This document shows positions 1 to 11,998 of a stretch of DNA of 64,000 bases, in pieces. The DNA is taken from the NCBI GenBank assembly GCA_016584495.1, contig WAID01000004.1:620001-684000 (forward strand), in the 5' to 3' direction. Origin of the DNA: Celoporthe dispersa. Lineage: Eukaryota > Ascomycota > Sordariomycetes > Diaporthales > Cryphonectriaceae. The notes beneath the pieces are model-generated. The model saw only the letters and a program-made list of their open reading frames with translations. It made no database searches and was not told where the DNA came from. The first letter of the stretch is position 1, and the number at the start of each line of letters is the position of its first letter. The translations under genes and the position numbers were made by a program.

Positions 1-1355
1 TCTACATAGTGATTTTATCAGTTTAATAAATTCTGAACAGGGTATTATTTATCCTCGGTTCATTTTTTCGGCTGAGGATGCGGGGTGGAACGCCCGCAGT
101 GACTTATTCCCACCGTTGGTGTCGAGCACCGTATATCCTACAAGAAAGCTAGAATAACACAACATTTCGAACCATGGCAAGACAAACTCAACATCTTCAG
201 AATCCGGTGATGCTCTTTAGGGACGAGGAACATGAGTCTTGGCCTTGAACAAGTCGATGGTGGCCCAACAAGTTCTGAGTACCACCGTAAAGACTACATG
301 TTTACAAATGCCCACACCCCTAGCAAATATGCATACCCCCGCGGCATGACGAACTGTTGCTATTTTAGACACCCGTAATGTTTCTTCCTTTATTGTGCTA
401 GATCTGCGAGTCATAAATGCGAGAAATCACCTGCACTAAAAGCCAATACTGAAAATGTCGGTCACCAAAAAAATGAAACCCACCATGATTACATACTTAT
501 GCTGCGCTGACGGGCTGGCTGAACTCAAGTCTCTGAATTGTGTGCCTATCCGCACACTCCCGCTGATCAGTCATGCCAGCTGAAGCTCGAAGGGTGTGCA
601 CCGGCTGGCATCAAGGCAGATTCCTCAGCCACGAAAAATAGCCCAGTCTCCCCGCCACTTGTTGCACACCTCCAGCGCCGCAGCGCCGCCTCTTGCCCGC
701 CAGTCCCACGTTTCTTGGTCCTCGTGCATGCGGGGCTTACTAAAGGAAGACCTTGCATGCATATGCTACCAGAACGGTTTCCCTGTAAGGCTCGTGGGAA
801 CGCAAATCTGGGATGGACCTGGCTAGATGAGGAAAGGATGTCTGTGATGGCCTTAGGGCTTTCAGCAGGGGACGCACGTCAGACCTAGACATGCCACTTA
901 CCATACTACCTCTGTGGGGGAGGAATGGAATCTTGGGGGCTAAATGTGCCTGGGGTATCTGATGATTGGCCCACAGGTTTTGCTGGGCGGCAAGCTTGTT
1001 CAGCGCGGAGAGCACTGGCGTGGTCTAATATCCACAGAGCCATGTCAGCAGAACAGGGCCAATGGCATAAAAGTTACAGAGGTAGCTTTATCGAAGAGAC
1101 TTCTTCTAGAAGTGAGATGGGCACACATAGGTCTCACTGTATCAATGGGCGCGCACTATGACTGAAAACATATATTTTGTCGGCCAGGTCAGCCAGCTTG
1201 AGCAGTAATCGATTAAATACAGTCCATGGACCCTCTTGCCTTTGGAACTATCTTGATTGACGCTATCTTATTTATCTTATGTCAAAAAGGCTATAGAAAC
1301 ATAGGACGGTTGAGTAATTAAGACCATCCCCCCTTCCCGCCAATGAACATCCACC
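1..1355. other. Intergenic, no gene seen
   Basis: No open frame in this stretch shows recognisable protein features, and the short frames present overlap each other on both strands. A run of A/T-rich sequence at about 1215-1330 directly precedes the ATG at 1356 and probably carries its promoter. Confidence 0.5.
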
Positions 1356-3092
1356 ATGGCATCGCACTATGAATCATGGTTTCGATACCCTCTCGAGCGG
1401 CCATATCCCTTCCGCTGGTTCACACCTCTCTTCACCGGGGCAGCAGTGGTGGCAGCGGTCCTCTTCACATTCATCAACATTGCGGCAGACGGCTATACGC
1501 AGAAGGTCCTCTACACCACGAACCCGAACTCGACCCTGCATGAGCACCACTGGTACATGGACGCGCCCTGGTCATGGATCAGCACCGCCCAGTTCTCGTG
1601 CCAGTCGCCCGGCATCTCCATAGGCAGCCCTTACTACACCTCAAACCAGGAGACGGCCAGCTACACCGTTACGAGCATGAACACCACCCTGATGCCGGAT
1701 GAGGCTGCTGTCTATGCTGGTCTCACTGCGCAGTCACTCGGCATTACGACATACATGAACAATACTTTGCGTGACTGCTCTATGGGCGATATGGAGGTCA
1801 TCTTCACGTCTGGACAAGAGCCGAGCTCTGCTATACTTCAAGTTCAGGTCAGTCGCCTAGACGAAGATGCGATGTGTTAGTTGAGGCCCATAGGCTGATC
1901 GAAAATGCTGACTCTTGATAGACTGGACCGGTATATTGCTACATTGAGACGGACAAACGTGTGAACATTACAGTGCAACAGTCGTTCAGTGGCACCGAGT
2001 TCCTATTTGAGCAGCGTTCCAGCCTGAGCCAATATCTAGTGTACAATTTCATGTTAGTCTGTCCGAGGCAATTAAAAAACATCTCTATCTCTCTGGGCAT
2101 AATAGCTGACAATAACGGAACGCTTATAGGAAGGAAAGCTATACTGCGCTGATGGGTGCGATTCAAGCCATGAACAGCACCGCCGGCTATACTGGGACCA
2201 CTCTAGGTAAGCTGCACTGCTAATACCAATATCTGCACACTGTGAGCTTACCGTCTAACCCACATTTTGTTTCATAGCTCTGCAGACCTCAGGAACCGCG
2301 GACATCACTTCCGACGATTTCTTCGCAGCGTCCATCCTGAGTCCCGGCGCAAGTGCAAGTCTCGTCTCGCCCTCCGACAACGACACAGACGCGCCTTTCC
2401 CCTTAGCGCAGGGCGAGCCGCGAGACCTGTCAATACTCCTCGACGCTTTCGCAAAATCTTACTATTCCGCCGTCATGTGGGACCTGGCCTTTGATCAAAG
2501 CAACGCATTTGCAAACGAGACCACGACAAAGAACCTGCAGGCCACCATCAACGGCGCCAGCGGCAGCGAGGCCATCAGCAACGGCAACCTCTCCATTCTG
2601 GGCTCGTCAGAGCTGCAAGGCACCCCGGCGCAGTTCAGTGTGCAGTATATCTGCTCCGTGCCCCGCAAGAAGGACACCGGATCCATGATCATCTCCGTTA
2701 TGGTGTCGAATATCGTGCTTATTTCTGCCTTCTGGAAGATCTTCGACTGGGTTGCGCGCAGATACCTCAGGTCTAGGCATCCTAACTGGAACCTCTGCCC
2801 TGGCTGTCTGGAGCGCAACTTCAGCTGCGGACCCGCGTCTCTGAACAACAACGCGAATATGCGAGTGTGGCAGCTGGACCAAGATCCCCTCTGCCAGAAT
2901 GTAGAGCCGGATCAGCAAACTTTGCATAATAGCAACAATGATCTGTCGAAAGGCCCAGATCTGTATTGCAGCAAGGGAGGCGATACAGAGTCGGTGAAGA
3001 CGAGGGCGTCGCAGAGCACAATCAGGACGCTTGACGAGAAGAGTATCAGGTTGGAGAAAATTACGGCTGGACAATACCTTGCCATTTCATGA
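1356..3092 (+). CDS. Fungal membrane glycoprotein of unknown function
   Basis: Four exons can be assembled (1356-1847, 1922-2052, 2130-2206, 2278-3092), each bounded by GT-AG and kept in phase, giving about 504 residues. One hydrophobic helix lies near residues 24-45 (TGAAVVAAVLFTFINIAA). A long, Asn-glycosylation-rich segment follows (for example NNTL, NSTA, NETT, NGNLS). A second helix lies near residues 410-430 (SMIISVMVSNIVLISAFW), then a basic, Cys-containing tail of about 120 residues. This layout suggests a plasma-membrane protein with a large extracellular loop. Similar predicted proteins are common in Pezizomycotina and have no assigned role. It lies tail to tail with the polyketide synthase, so cluster membership is possible but unproven. 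Splice sites are clear; function is unknown. Confidence 0.75.
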
Positions 3093-3417
3093 GACACCTT
3101 GATAAGGATTGGTACACTGCTTAGATATAGGTTTATAGTACAGAAAAAAGCAAAAGAAAAAAACTCAAAACAATAGACGAGAACACCCCACTGAGGCCAT
3201 GATGGAACTCGCAGAATATTCTCAAAAGGCTCTAGAAAGATCCATCGATAATCATGCAATAGCATACATATATGTGCACTGAAAGAGATGTAAATATGCT
3301 CTCAGACCCATCCCACAGGCCAGCGCGGGAACCAAATCTTCATTCTCGTTTGTCTCACATTCTCTCCTTTCCGTCCCTCCCTTCCTCTCCTTCACCTATA
3401 GCGACCAAATAACGCAT

Positions 3418-3469
3418 CACTACGACGCAACCCGACGAAGCTTCACTACGACGCAACCCGACGAAGCTT
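3418..3469. repeat. 26-bp perfect tandem duplication at the PKS 3' end
   Basis: Two adjacent identical copies of a 26-base unit (3418-3443 and 3444-3469, unit beginning cactacgacgcaacccgacg). In the reading frame needed for a complete carrier domain the PKS stop codon (3446-3448) falls in the second copy, so the duplication overlaps the last PKS codons and the 3' UTR. Confidence 0.85.
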
Positions 3470-6400
3470 CGATTTCTTACAGACTGCACTGCTCAAAGTC
3501 TGGATGCTCCCACTGCTCAGCAGCTCTAGCACCTGCAGGCTCGCCTCGTACTCCCGGGTAATGAAATTGCGGATCTCGATGGCTGTCAGGGGAGTCGAGA
3601 GGATAATGCGTCAGGCTCCTCGTCACGTCAAGATCATCAGCGTCAATCATTAGCACCTGTGCGATCTTGGCCACGAGCCCGCGGGTGACCACGTCCTCGG
3701 CCTCCGCCTCGCTGAGGGACGGGCTCAGCGACGAGATGACGTCTTTTCCAGACTCGTCTTCTGCGTCTGTCTGGGCTAGCAGGTGAGCGAACTTGGCGTC
3801 GCCCGCCCAGAAGGGCAGGGATTTGGATTTGGTTTTCCCGCTGCTGTTGCTGATGGCTACTCCGGTGATCACATGGTGCCGACAAGAAGTAGTCTGTCCT
3901 GTTACGGCAGCTTGCAGCAGCGCGAGCACCTCGGACTCACAGATCGTGTTGTCGACCTCGCCGCCGAGGTTCCGGAGCACATCAGCTGCTCGCTCGGCAC
4001 CGCCTTCAGAGTCTGCGAGATAGCCAGCATCGGAGACGGCGGCGAGGGCAAGTGAGGCGGCTGGTAGACCTCCTGATATGCGGTGCTGGACCAGGCCGTC
4101 CATGAACGTGTTGGCTGCTGCGTATGCAGCCTGTCCTCGATTCCCGACCACAGCAGACACCGAGGACATGACGACGAAGAAATCCAAGGGAGTCGTGGTG
4201 GAAGACGCATTATCGTCCCCCCCGTCTAGGGCTTTGTGTAGGTTCCACGCTCCCTTCACCTTGGAATCGATAACTGCTATGTACTCTTCATGCGTCATCT
4301 TTTCAAAGAGAACATCGCGGAGGACCATGGCGCTGTGTACAACACCCCGAACAGGCGGAAGTTCAGCATCGGTCTTGATCCAACCCAGAAGCGAGGTCAG
4401 GCTAGACTCGTCGGTAATGTCACACTGCCGAATCAGCACGCGAGAACCGACTGCCTGTGCCTCTTTCGAGAGCTTCTCGACTACTGGGGTCATCTTGGCT
4501 CCTCTTGAAAGCAGAACGACATTACCAGCGCCGTGGTCGATCATCCACTTGGCCATGCTCCGTCCCAGCCCTCCCGTGCCGCCCACGATGATGTATGTTG
4601 CATCGGATCGAAGGAGCCTGCTGCGCGTTGGGTCCTGGCGTGGTGGTGCTCTGATCATATCATCAAGAGCTGGCACGAGAATAGTCTTCGAGCTGCCTTC
4701 GCCTCTTAGAAGTTTGTTGAGGGCTTTGTGCGCTTGTGAGAAGGGCGTGGTGGCTACACCGTAAATCGGCCGGATTTTCCCCTGCTGGAATAGATTTGTG
4801 ATCTTGGCAACAACTCTCCTGAGGACTTGTGGTCTTTGAGACGCCAAGGATAACATGTCGATAGTGATGTGAGAAGTGTTCCGAGGCAGCTTGAGACTGT
4901 CGAGGAAGGACGATGGTCGTATGTCTTGAAACCTGTGATAGTTCTGCCCTCGACTGATGTGATTGTGTTTTGAAGGGCTCGGCTCCTGGATTTGCACAAG
5001 GCAACCGAAGTCAGATACGAATGATCCCCAAAGCTTCCTCAGGTGGGATTGTTCGTGTCTAGTTGAGGTTGAATCCAGGACCACGTCAACTCCAGCCCTA
5101 TGCGTTACCGTCATGACAGCCTTGTAAATCTCGTGATTCGAAGAGCCACTGCTGCACCTGCTCTCGTGGAAGACAAAAACATGATCCTTGGCGATAGACC
5201 CTGAATATTGGCTGAGAACCTCGTCTTTCTCCTCCTCAGTCTCAACGATAACGTAAAGGACCGCTTCTGCCTGAAGCGCAAGGCAGATGGCGGCCTGACC
5301 CACAGAATCTAGGCCGTTCGTGATGAGTACCTTTTGGCCTGCTTCCAACCGTGCCTGATCCATGAGACCGTAGTAGGCAGTGCAGTATGCGAATGGCAGA
5401 GCGGCTGCCTGCTCAAGAGACATTGTCGGGGTCTTTGATGGCTCTTCTTTTGAAAGGGGAACGACCATGCCAGCCGAGGCACGCGCGAGACTTGCAAAAG
5501 CGCCATGGGACTTCTTGTCTATGGCGGTTGTGAGACAGGCGATAGAACACCCTACTTTGATTGCAGGATCAGTCACTGCACTTCCGAGACGAGTTACTAT
5601 CCCAGACGCCTCGAAGCCGACAGCAGCGGACACACTTTCTGACTGTACTGGAAATGCGTCGTGTCTGTTTGCGGCGACAGCTTTGACCTCGAACTCAATC
5701 TCGTCATCTGCAAGTGGTACAGCTTGTGCCAAAGAGTCGTCGATCAGATGGACACCTTGAATCGTCTTGCCGGCGCCCGACCCGCGGGTGGAATAAGACT
5801 TCGCAGTCTCAAACTGTAATCTCAAGCTTCGGCCTCCGAGGGTTGCTTCTGCATAAGACTGCTCTTTGATAGCTTGAGGGTTGGTCAACTGTTGAACTAG
5901 ATGATCCATGTCGTAATCGTTGACAACTCGAGGAACCAAGATCTTTCCGGATCGGTAAGCGAACTCCATGTCGTTGTCCCTCTTGTTTGAAACGCCAAAC
6001 GCACGAGGAATCACACTGGTGATGACTCTCGAGACTTCTTCGGGAACAGTGGTGTTGCTTTGGGAGCCATCAAAGTCCAGGTGTGCGAATGGAGTCATTG
6101 TTTCGGCACGGATGGTCCTACTCAGACCACTGACCATGTTCGAGCTGGGAGATTTACAGTCGATATATGATCCCCGAGTCACCCACATGATCCGGCTGGC
6201 GCTACCAGCAAGAGCTTTGACAGCGTTGAATTGAGACTCTGTGGCATTGACGAGAAAAGGCCGGTCAACCTCTGTAAGAACAATGCAGCTCTTGTCCGAT
6301 ATTGTCGTCTTGATGTGCTCGTAAGCGTCCGCGCTGGCTCGCTCGAAGAGGCCAGTCTCTACTCTGAGACTTTCTGAGAAACCAGATCTCTCAAGGCTCT

Positions 6401-9400
6401 TGACCAGTTCATCCGCCACTGAATGCGACAATGTTCCGTCCTCGCCCGAGATGATCACAACGTCAGAGTCTTGCACACCAGCGGCGAGCGCTGTCAGCAC
6501 TGGTGTATCCTGATCCTCAAGAGGTTCCCATTCATATCTGTAGCAGAGCTGGCGAGGATTTCCGCCAACATCGTCGGCACCTGACTGACTGTCGTCCAGT
6601 ATGGGCGAGACGATCAGCCCATCAATAGACACAATTGGCCAGGCTAGCTCCCCATTTTCATCAGACGCCCTCGTGACTATGTTTACACTTGTCGCACGAG
6701 GGATCTGAGCATCGAACTGGGCCGTACAATATGTTGTCAGATCTTTCGCAGCTGTGTTCCCTGGGGTGTCGAGATCAATCGTCATGTGTCCTATCGACGA
6801 TGGAAGGTAGACTGTGTCGTGTGTTTCTGCCATGCGCTCGCCGAAAAGGATTGGCCAGTAGGTGTCAATGATGGACTCGAGAACGGTTGGATGCAGATTG
6901 GGTCTGCTAGTGTTGTTCTGCTCTTCCGAGTCTGATAGTGGGCAGATGCGTCCGATGGAAAAGTCACCAGCACTTGTGCACTCCTGCATGCAATGAAACG
7001 ACGGACCATATTCGACACCAAGATTGCTAGACAGCTTTGTGTAGAAGGCAGCCATGCTTTCGGCGTCGATGTGAGTAGCGGTTTCTTTCTGAGTAGAAGT
7101 GGTAGCTTCTTCAACAAAGATCTGATGTGCGTGGCTTGCTGCTGTATCCCGCTGTGCGGTTCTCACCAGTCCGATACAGTGTTGGGTCCATTCTGTGTTC
7201 GCAGACCAGGAGCAGATGCGGAACTCATCCCAGTCCTCGCCTGAGGCAGGGTCACGACGTCGATGGAGCGAGGTGCTCATCTCGATGCAACCATTTCCGT
7301 CCACCACTTCTGATGAGAAAATAAGAGGCTTGAGCACCTCGACGTCCTTGAGCTCCACCGTATTGCTTGATGGGCTTTGATCGTCCATCTTCTGTAGAGC
7401 GGCTTCGACACCCATGGCAACGAAACCGGCGAGAGGAAAAACAACTGTTCCCTGTATACGGTGATGTCTTGCCCACGGAAGGTCATCCAGAGAGATGACA
7501 TTGCGCCATGTGGGATTCGTGCTTGTTGAGTAGATGGCCTCGAGCCCAATCAGTTCACTCCGGCAGCCCTTCGAGCCTCGGTGGTTGTGCACCCGCGATA
7601 GCCGTGATTCATGCCAGTACCTCGTCTTATGATTCCATGAATACCGCGGCAGGTCGGTCAGCAAGGTAGGCCTGTCGATACCGCTGCCGTTGGGAGAGTT
7701 GACAGCATCTATGCGCAAGAGGCCTCCATTGGTGGTGATTCCGCCAGCAAGGGCAACGGCTGTCTCAACGGCGTTGCGGTTGCGGACCAAAGCTGAGCTG
7801 TAGGCCATGTCCTTTGAAAGACCAACCGCCTGAAGAACCTGTTTGACTGGTCCCTGTAAAGCAGAATGTGGGCCAAGTTCGACGAGCATGCTCACAGACG
7901 CTTCTTTGTCCATAAAGTCCTTGCTCATGGCTTCGAGTGCTTGGCTAAATCGCACCGGACGGGTCAGATTGTCGACCCAATAATTGTCATCGCATTCAGA
8001 ACCATCAATGAGACGTCCATAGAGCGAAGAGTAAAACTTGGCTACCCGGCTTGGCCTAGGTCTTGCTAAAGACTGTAAGACGGCTTTGTACTCTTTGGCC
8101 ACAAGGTTCATGTGATGTGAGTGGTAGGCCACGTCCACCTGAAGTCGTCTGTTGAAGGTAGCCGGCTGTGATTCCTTGATGGTGTTCTCAAGGAGTGTAA
8201 CTGCTTCTGCATCGCCTGATATCGTGAGGCTGGTGGGACTGTTGTAGCAGGCAATGCGGATCTCCTGTCCCTTTTCTTCCATTTCAGACTTCGAGTTCAC
8301 AATATCGACAAGAGGCTGAAACTCTTCTTTGGAGCCACCAACAGCCATCATCGCACCTTGGAGGCGAGGGAAATCAGATTTGAGCACTGGGATCATCCTT
8401 CCTCGGTGGTAGGCAATCGCCATGGCAGACTCGAAGGTGATGATGCCAGCCGCGTACGCTGCGGCAATTTCACCGCTCGAGTGCCCCGTGACAGCCTGTG
8501 GTTGAATCCCCCACGAGTATAAGAGATCAACAAGGCACAGTTGTACTGCTGTGCAGCTGGGCTGGCTGATGTGTGCATCAGAGACTCTTGATGCCTTTGC
8601 ATCTTCTTGCATCAATTCGTCGATCAGAGACCACTGCGAGCCCAATTTTCTCAGGCATCGGTCGGCACGATCCAAGGCGGCTGTGTATGCCGGGAAACCG
8701 CCTGGTCCATACAGCTCTCGACCCATGGCATGCCACTGTGCACCCTGGCCAGTGAAGACAAGCCCCAGCTGGAGTTCTGGGTGTTGACCCTGACCAGGCG
8801 CTGTGGTTCGACTAGAGATGATGTTCTTGCTGTTGAGTGCTTCGATGAGCTGGAATGAGGTCCCAGCCGGGATAGCGACTCGCCATTTGAGAAGAGACTT
8901 TCTGCTCAAGGTGTAGCATAGATGCTCAAGAAGGTCTGACTGGAATATCCTGGACGCAAACTTGTCAGATCAATGAGTTACAACATTTTTCAATACCGAT
9001 ATATCCAAGGAGATGATACTTACTCGGGCCGTTGCTCAAGATAAACAACCAGGTTCGCCATAGTGGCTTCCAAGGATTGTCTGTCATTACCAGACAGGAC
9101 GAACAGTTTCCTCCCTGACTTGAGTCTTCTCAGCCGAGTTGTCTTTGGTAACTCGCCTGGACATGGCCGGCTTCTTGGTATGAGCCGGGCCTTTTCCGAG
9201 CACAACATGTGCGTTGGTGCCGCCGAATCCAAAATTGTTCACGCTCACGTATTTCTTGTCCTTGGGCCAGGGACGCTGGCTCTTTGGTACCGCCAAGTTC
9301 CATTCTTTCCATGGAATCTTCTTATTGGGCGCCTTGAAATCGCTGTTGGGCAAGATGAACGCGCGTTCGAGCATCAACGCGGCCTTGATGATCGCAGCAA

Positions 9401-10915
9401 CGCCAGACGCCGCTTCGAGGTGACCAATGTTCGACTTGGTTGACCCGATGAATAGCGGGTCTCTGACAGACCTTCCTTGTCCCAAGGCGCGGTATATAGC
9501 ACCTGCTTCGGTAGGATCACCTATCTTGGTGCCTGTGCCGTGTGCCTCGACGAATCCGCACTCTCTTCGGTCCAGACCTGCACTCTCATATACTTGTTTG
9601 ATAAGACTCTCTGAGATGTGTCATCCAAATATGTCAGTAATAACTTCCAAAAGGCTAGACTTGGTTTCAAACTGTGACGAGTTCTTACTGACCTTGAGCA
9701 TCACCATTAGGCATCGTGATACCGGGAGTTTTGCCGTCTTGGTTTATACCTGTCCCGAGAATGACGGCGCGGATAGCGTCCTTGTCCGCGATCGCTTGGT
9801 CGAGAGGCTTCAGGACGATGATACCACAGCCCTCGCCTCGACCAAAGCCGGTGCCACGCTCGTCAAAGGCTATTGATCGGCCAGAGTCAGAAAGTAGTCT
9901 ACGGAAAGTCAGGTTAGCCTTGTTGTGTTTAATCTTTCTTTGATTAAATATTGATCATGTATACATACCGGCCGGTAGAGAACGAAATGAAGGAATCGGG
10001 CATCATGTTTAGGTGGCAGGCCCCAGTGATAGCCATAGATGACTCCCCGTTCCGTATACTCTGACACGCCGCGTGGAGCGCCACTAAGCTGGAGGAGCAG
10101 GCTGTATCGAGTGTGAAACTCGGTCCTCGCAGGTCAAAGAAATGTGACAGCCTGTTCGACTGCATCGCTTGAGCACAACCTGTACTCGAGTGTAAGCAGC
10201 GGGAAGTGTCCGTGCAGATTATTTCTATTGTGATACTGACCTGTTGACTGATACATTGGCATGGAATCGGAGTCACGCGAGAGGTGAGTCTCATACTCGG
10301 ATAAACTGCCGCCAATGAAGACCCCAACTTGTTGTCCAACAACAGAGTGCTTGGGTATGCCGGCACTCTCCAGAGCCTCGAATGTGCACTCTAGTAAAAG
10401 TCTCTGCTGTGGATCCACTGCAAAAGGCGAGGCTCTTTAGAAGGTGTAGTTGCGTCAAAGGCTCAGGAACGGCCGTTTTACTTACTTGCGGTGGCCTCCT
10501 TCTCGGTCAGTGAGAAGAACGGTGCATCAAATGCGGCCGGATCTTCGTTGAGAAAATATCCACCCTGCGAATGATAGGCGCCCGTCCGCCCGGGGTTGGG
10601 ATGATAGAACGCGTCGTGACTGAAGCGTTCTTTAGGCGCACCAGCCATGAATCCGCTTCGTGCTCTTGAGCACAACTCCCAGAACTCGACGGGGTTGCTA
10701 ACGCCTCCAGGAAGACGACACGACATGCCGACAATGGCGACAGGCTGTTGTCTGGCCATTTTCGGTGTACTATCGGAGGGCATTGCATCAGTGCTGTTGC
10801 TGTTGTTTAAGTCGTCAACGAATCCGGCTTCCGCTGCGTTGGGGTAGGAAAATCCTGGGCTGGTCGCTGGTGATGATCCGCCGGAGGAGGAACTCGAGAG
10901 GGCGGCTGGCGCCAT
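3446..10915 (-). CDS. Highly reducing type I polyketide synthase (KS-AT-DH-ER-KR-ACP)
   Basis: A multidomain iterative synthase of about 2,370 residues. KS carries active-site Cys in LDTACSSSLVALHAA and the histidines in EAHGTGT and KSNIGHLEAA. AT has GHSSGE (about residue 700). The DH first motif HRIQGTVVFP lies near 1038 and the second, LHPTVLESIID, near 1233. A structural region without a methyltransferase SAM motif follows. ER spans about 1650-1960, KR has GGTGGLG (about 2000) and YAAAN (about 2158), and ACP has its Ser near 2329. Five introns interrupt the KS half (about 10419-10484, 10186-10242, 9903-9966, 9625-9690 and 8950-9023). The ATG at 10915 has a strong context (accATGG). Two one-base frame breaks occur: one in the KS-AT linker (about 9105-9160), one in the GGGG run at 3589-3592 just after the carrier Ser codon. 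The DH has Glu where the family usually has catalytic Asp, and the ER nucleotide motif reads DSVGQA rather than GGVGxA. It should make a reduced, unmethylated chain; the product cannot be predicted. Confidence 0.93.
3589..3592 (-). other. Frame break in the PKS carrier domain
   Basis: A four-G run (plus strand) where three G would keep the carrier domain in frame. As written, the protein diverges one codon after the phosphopantetheine-bearing Ser and ends at 3477. Removing one base extends a normal helix-rich carrier C-terminus to the stop at 3446-3448. It could be a sequencing error or a real inactivating mutation. Confidence 0.8.
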
Positions 10916-11998
10916 GGTAGTTATTTGATGTTGACCAGCAACGTTCTCATAGAGCAGTGGAGGAGAAAATGCGAGGTTTCTGGAGAGGATTGAACACCAA
11001 AACCACCTATTCAAATGGTCATCTTAGTTGAATGGGATCGTGGGTGTCTGTCTCAAAGCCATCAAGACCAAGTCTATCGAGTATATACGAGCGGTTCAAC
11101 ACTATCCAATCGCAACACCCTTCTTTATTATATCATACCAGTGCCGTGCCCGTCCCAATCCCCACTTAAAGGACCATTGACAGCCAAGCCGATCAGTGCG
11201 TTCCTACGGACCCTTTCCAGATTGATGGAAACAGTTTCTAACGGGCCGTGAAAACACGAACTCCCTCAGCTTCCACCTCTAAGAGTTCTCCATCGCCACT
11301 CACCCTGCAACACACCACTCCCTCGCATGACTCGTTACAATACATCTAAGATGGTGAGTCTGAGCGTTGGATTGGAAACCAGCCCAGTTGACGGGCCGGG
11401 GTGGGCTAAGTCGGTAGGGGTTTCACGTTTAAAGTGAAGGCCGACGGGGTCTTAGCCTGGACATACCGATTGGGTCGCAGAGCGAGGCGCCAAATGATGC
11501 TCGTGGGAGCGGCTACACAGCCTTCATGATCTTAGCCTGGAGCACTTCTGCTCCCTGTCGAGTTTCCGGCAGGTCGGATCCTGGAATATCGTATTAAAGT
11601 TTGATTTAGGTCGATGAATCAGATAGCAGCTCTTGAGCCCGTCTGGTCGCAACACCCGGAAGTACTCTCTATGGAACGTCCGATCTTGTTCTAAGTGAGG
11701 CAATGCAGCTGGAAATCCAATCTCCGGGCCCACTTGTACAGCAAGTGATGCTATTGGGGAGCATGGCAGAAGGAGTGGAATGATATACCGTGGTCGACGC
11801 CTCTGTTGCTTCTGACCGAGGTCCCTGGGCCGATCTGTTGATCACCATCTTCTTGAGTTCAAGATCAGTCTGAGCCTGCGTACCATTAAAGTCGAACAGA
11901 CTCCAATAGACCATCTCTTTTTATTTTTCTTCTTGATCTCTTGGCACCCATACCTTATTTCTCGATCACGGGCGCTGAAGTGCGTCACAGAAGCCATC
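10916..11998. promoter_or_regulatory. Divergent promoter between PKS and FSH hydrolase
   Basis: This 1.08-kb gap separates the PKS start (10915, minus) from the hydrolase start (11999, plus) and contains no convincing gene. A shared, co-regulating intergenic region of this kind is typical of fungal metabolite clusters. I could not assign a specific activator site with confidence; GC-rich half-sites such as gacgggccgg (11391-11400) are present. Confidence 0.6.

Noticed and set aside
4078..4764. Plus-strand open frame of 228 codons within the PKS
   Set aside because: It lies wholly antisense to the KR/ER coding region and has no domain features; it is a shadow of the PKS codon pattern.
5900..6500. 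Possible C-methyltransferase domain between DH and ER of the PKS
   Set aside because: No SAM-binding motif (ExGxGxG type) is visible; the segment looks like the structural KR/linker region.
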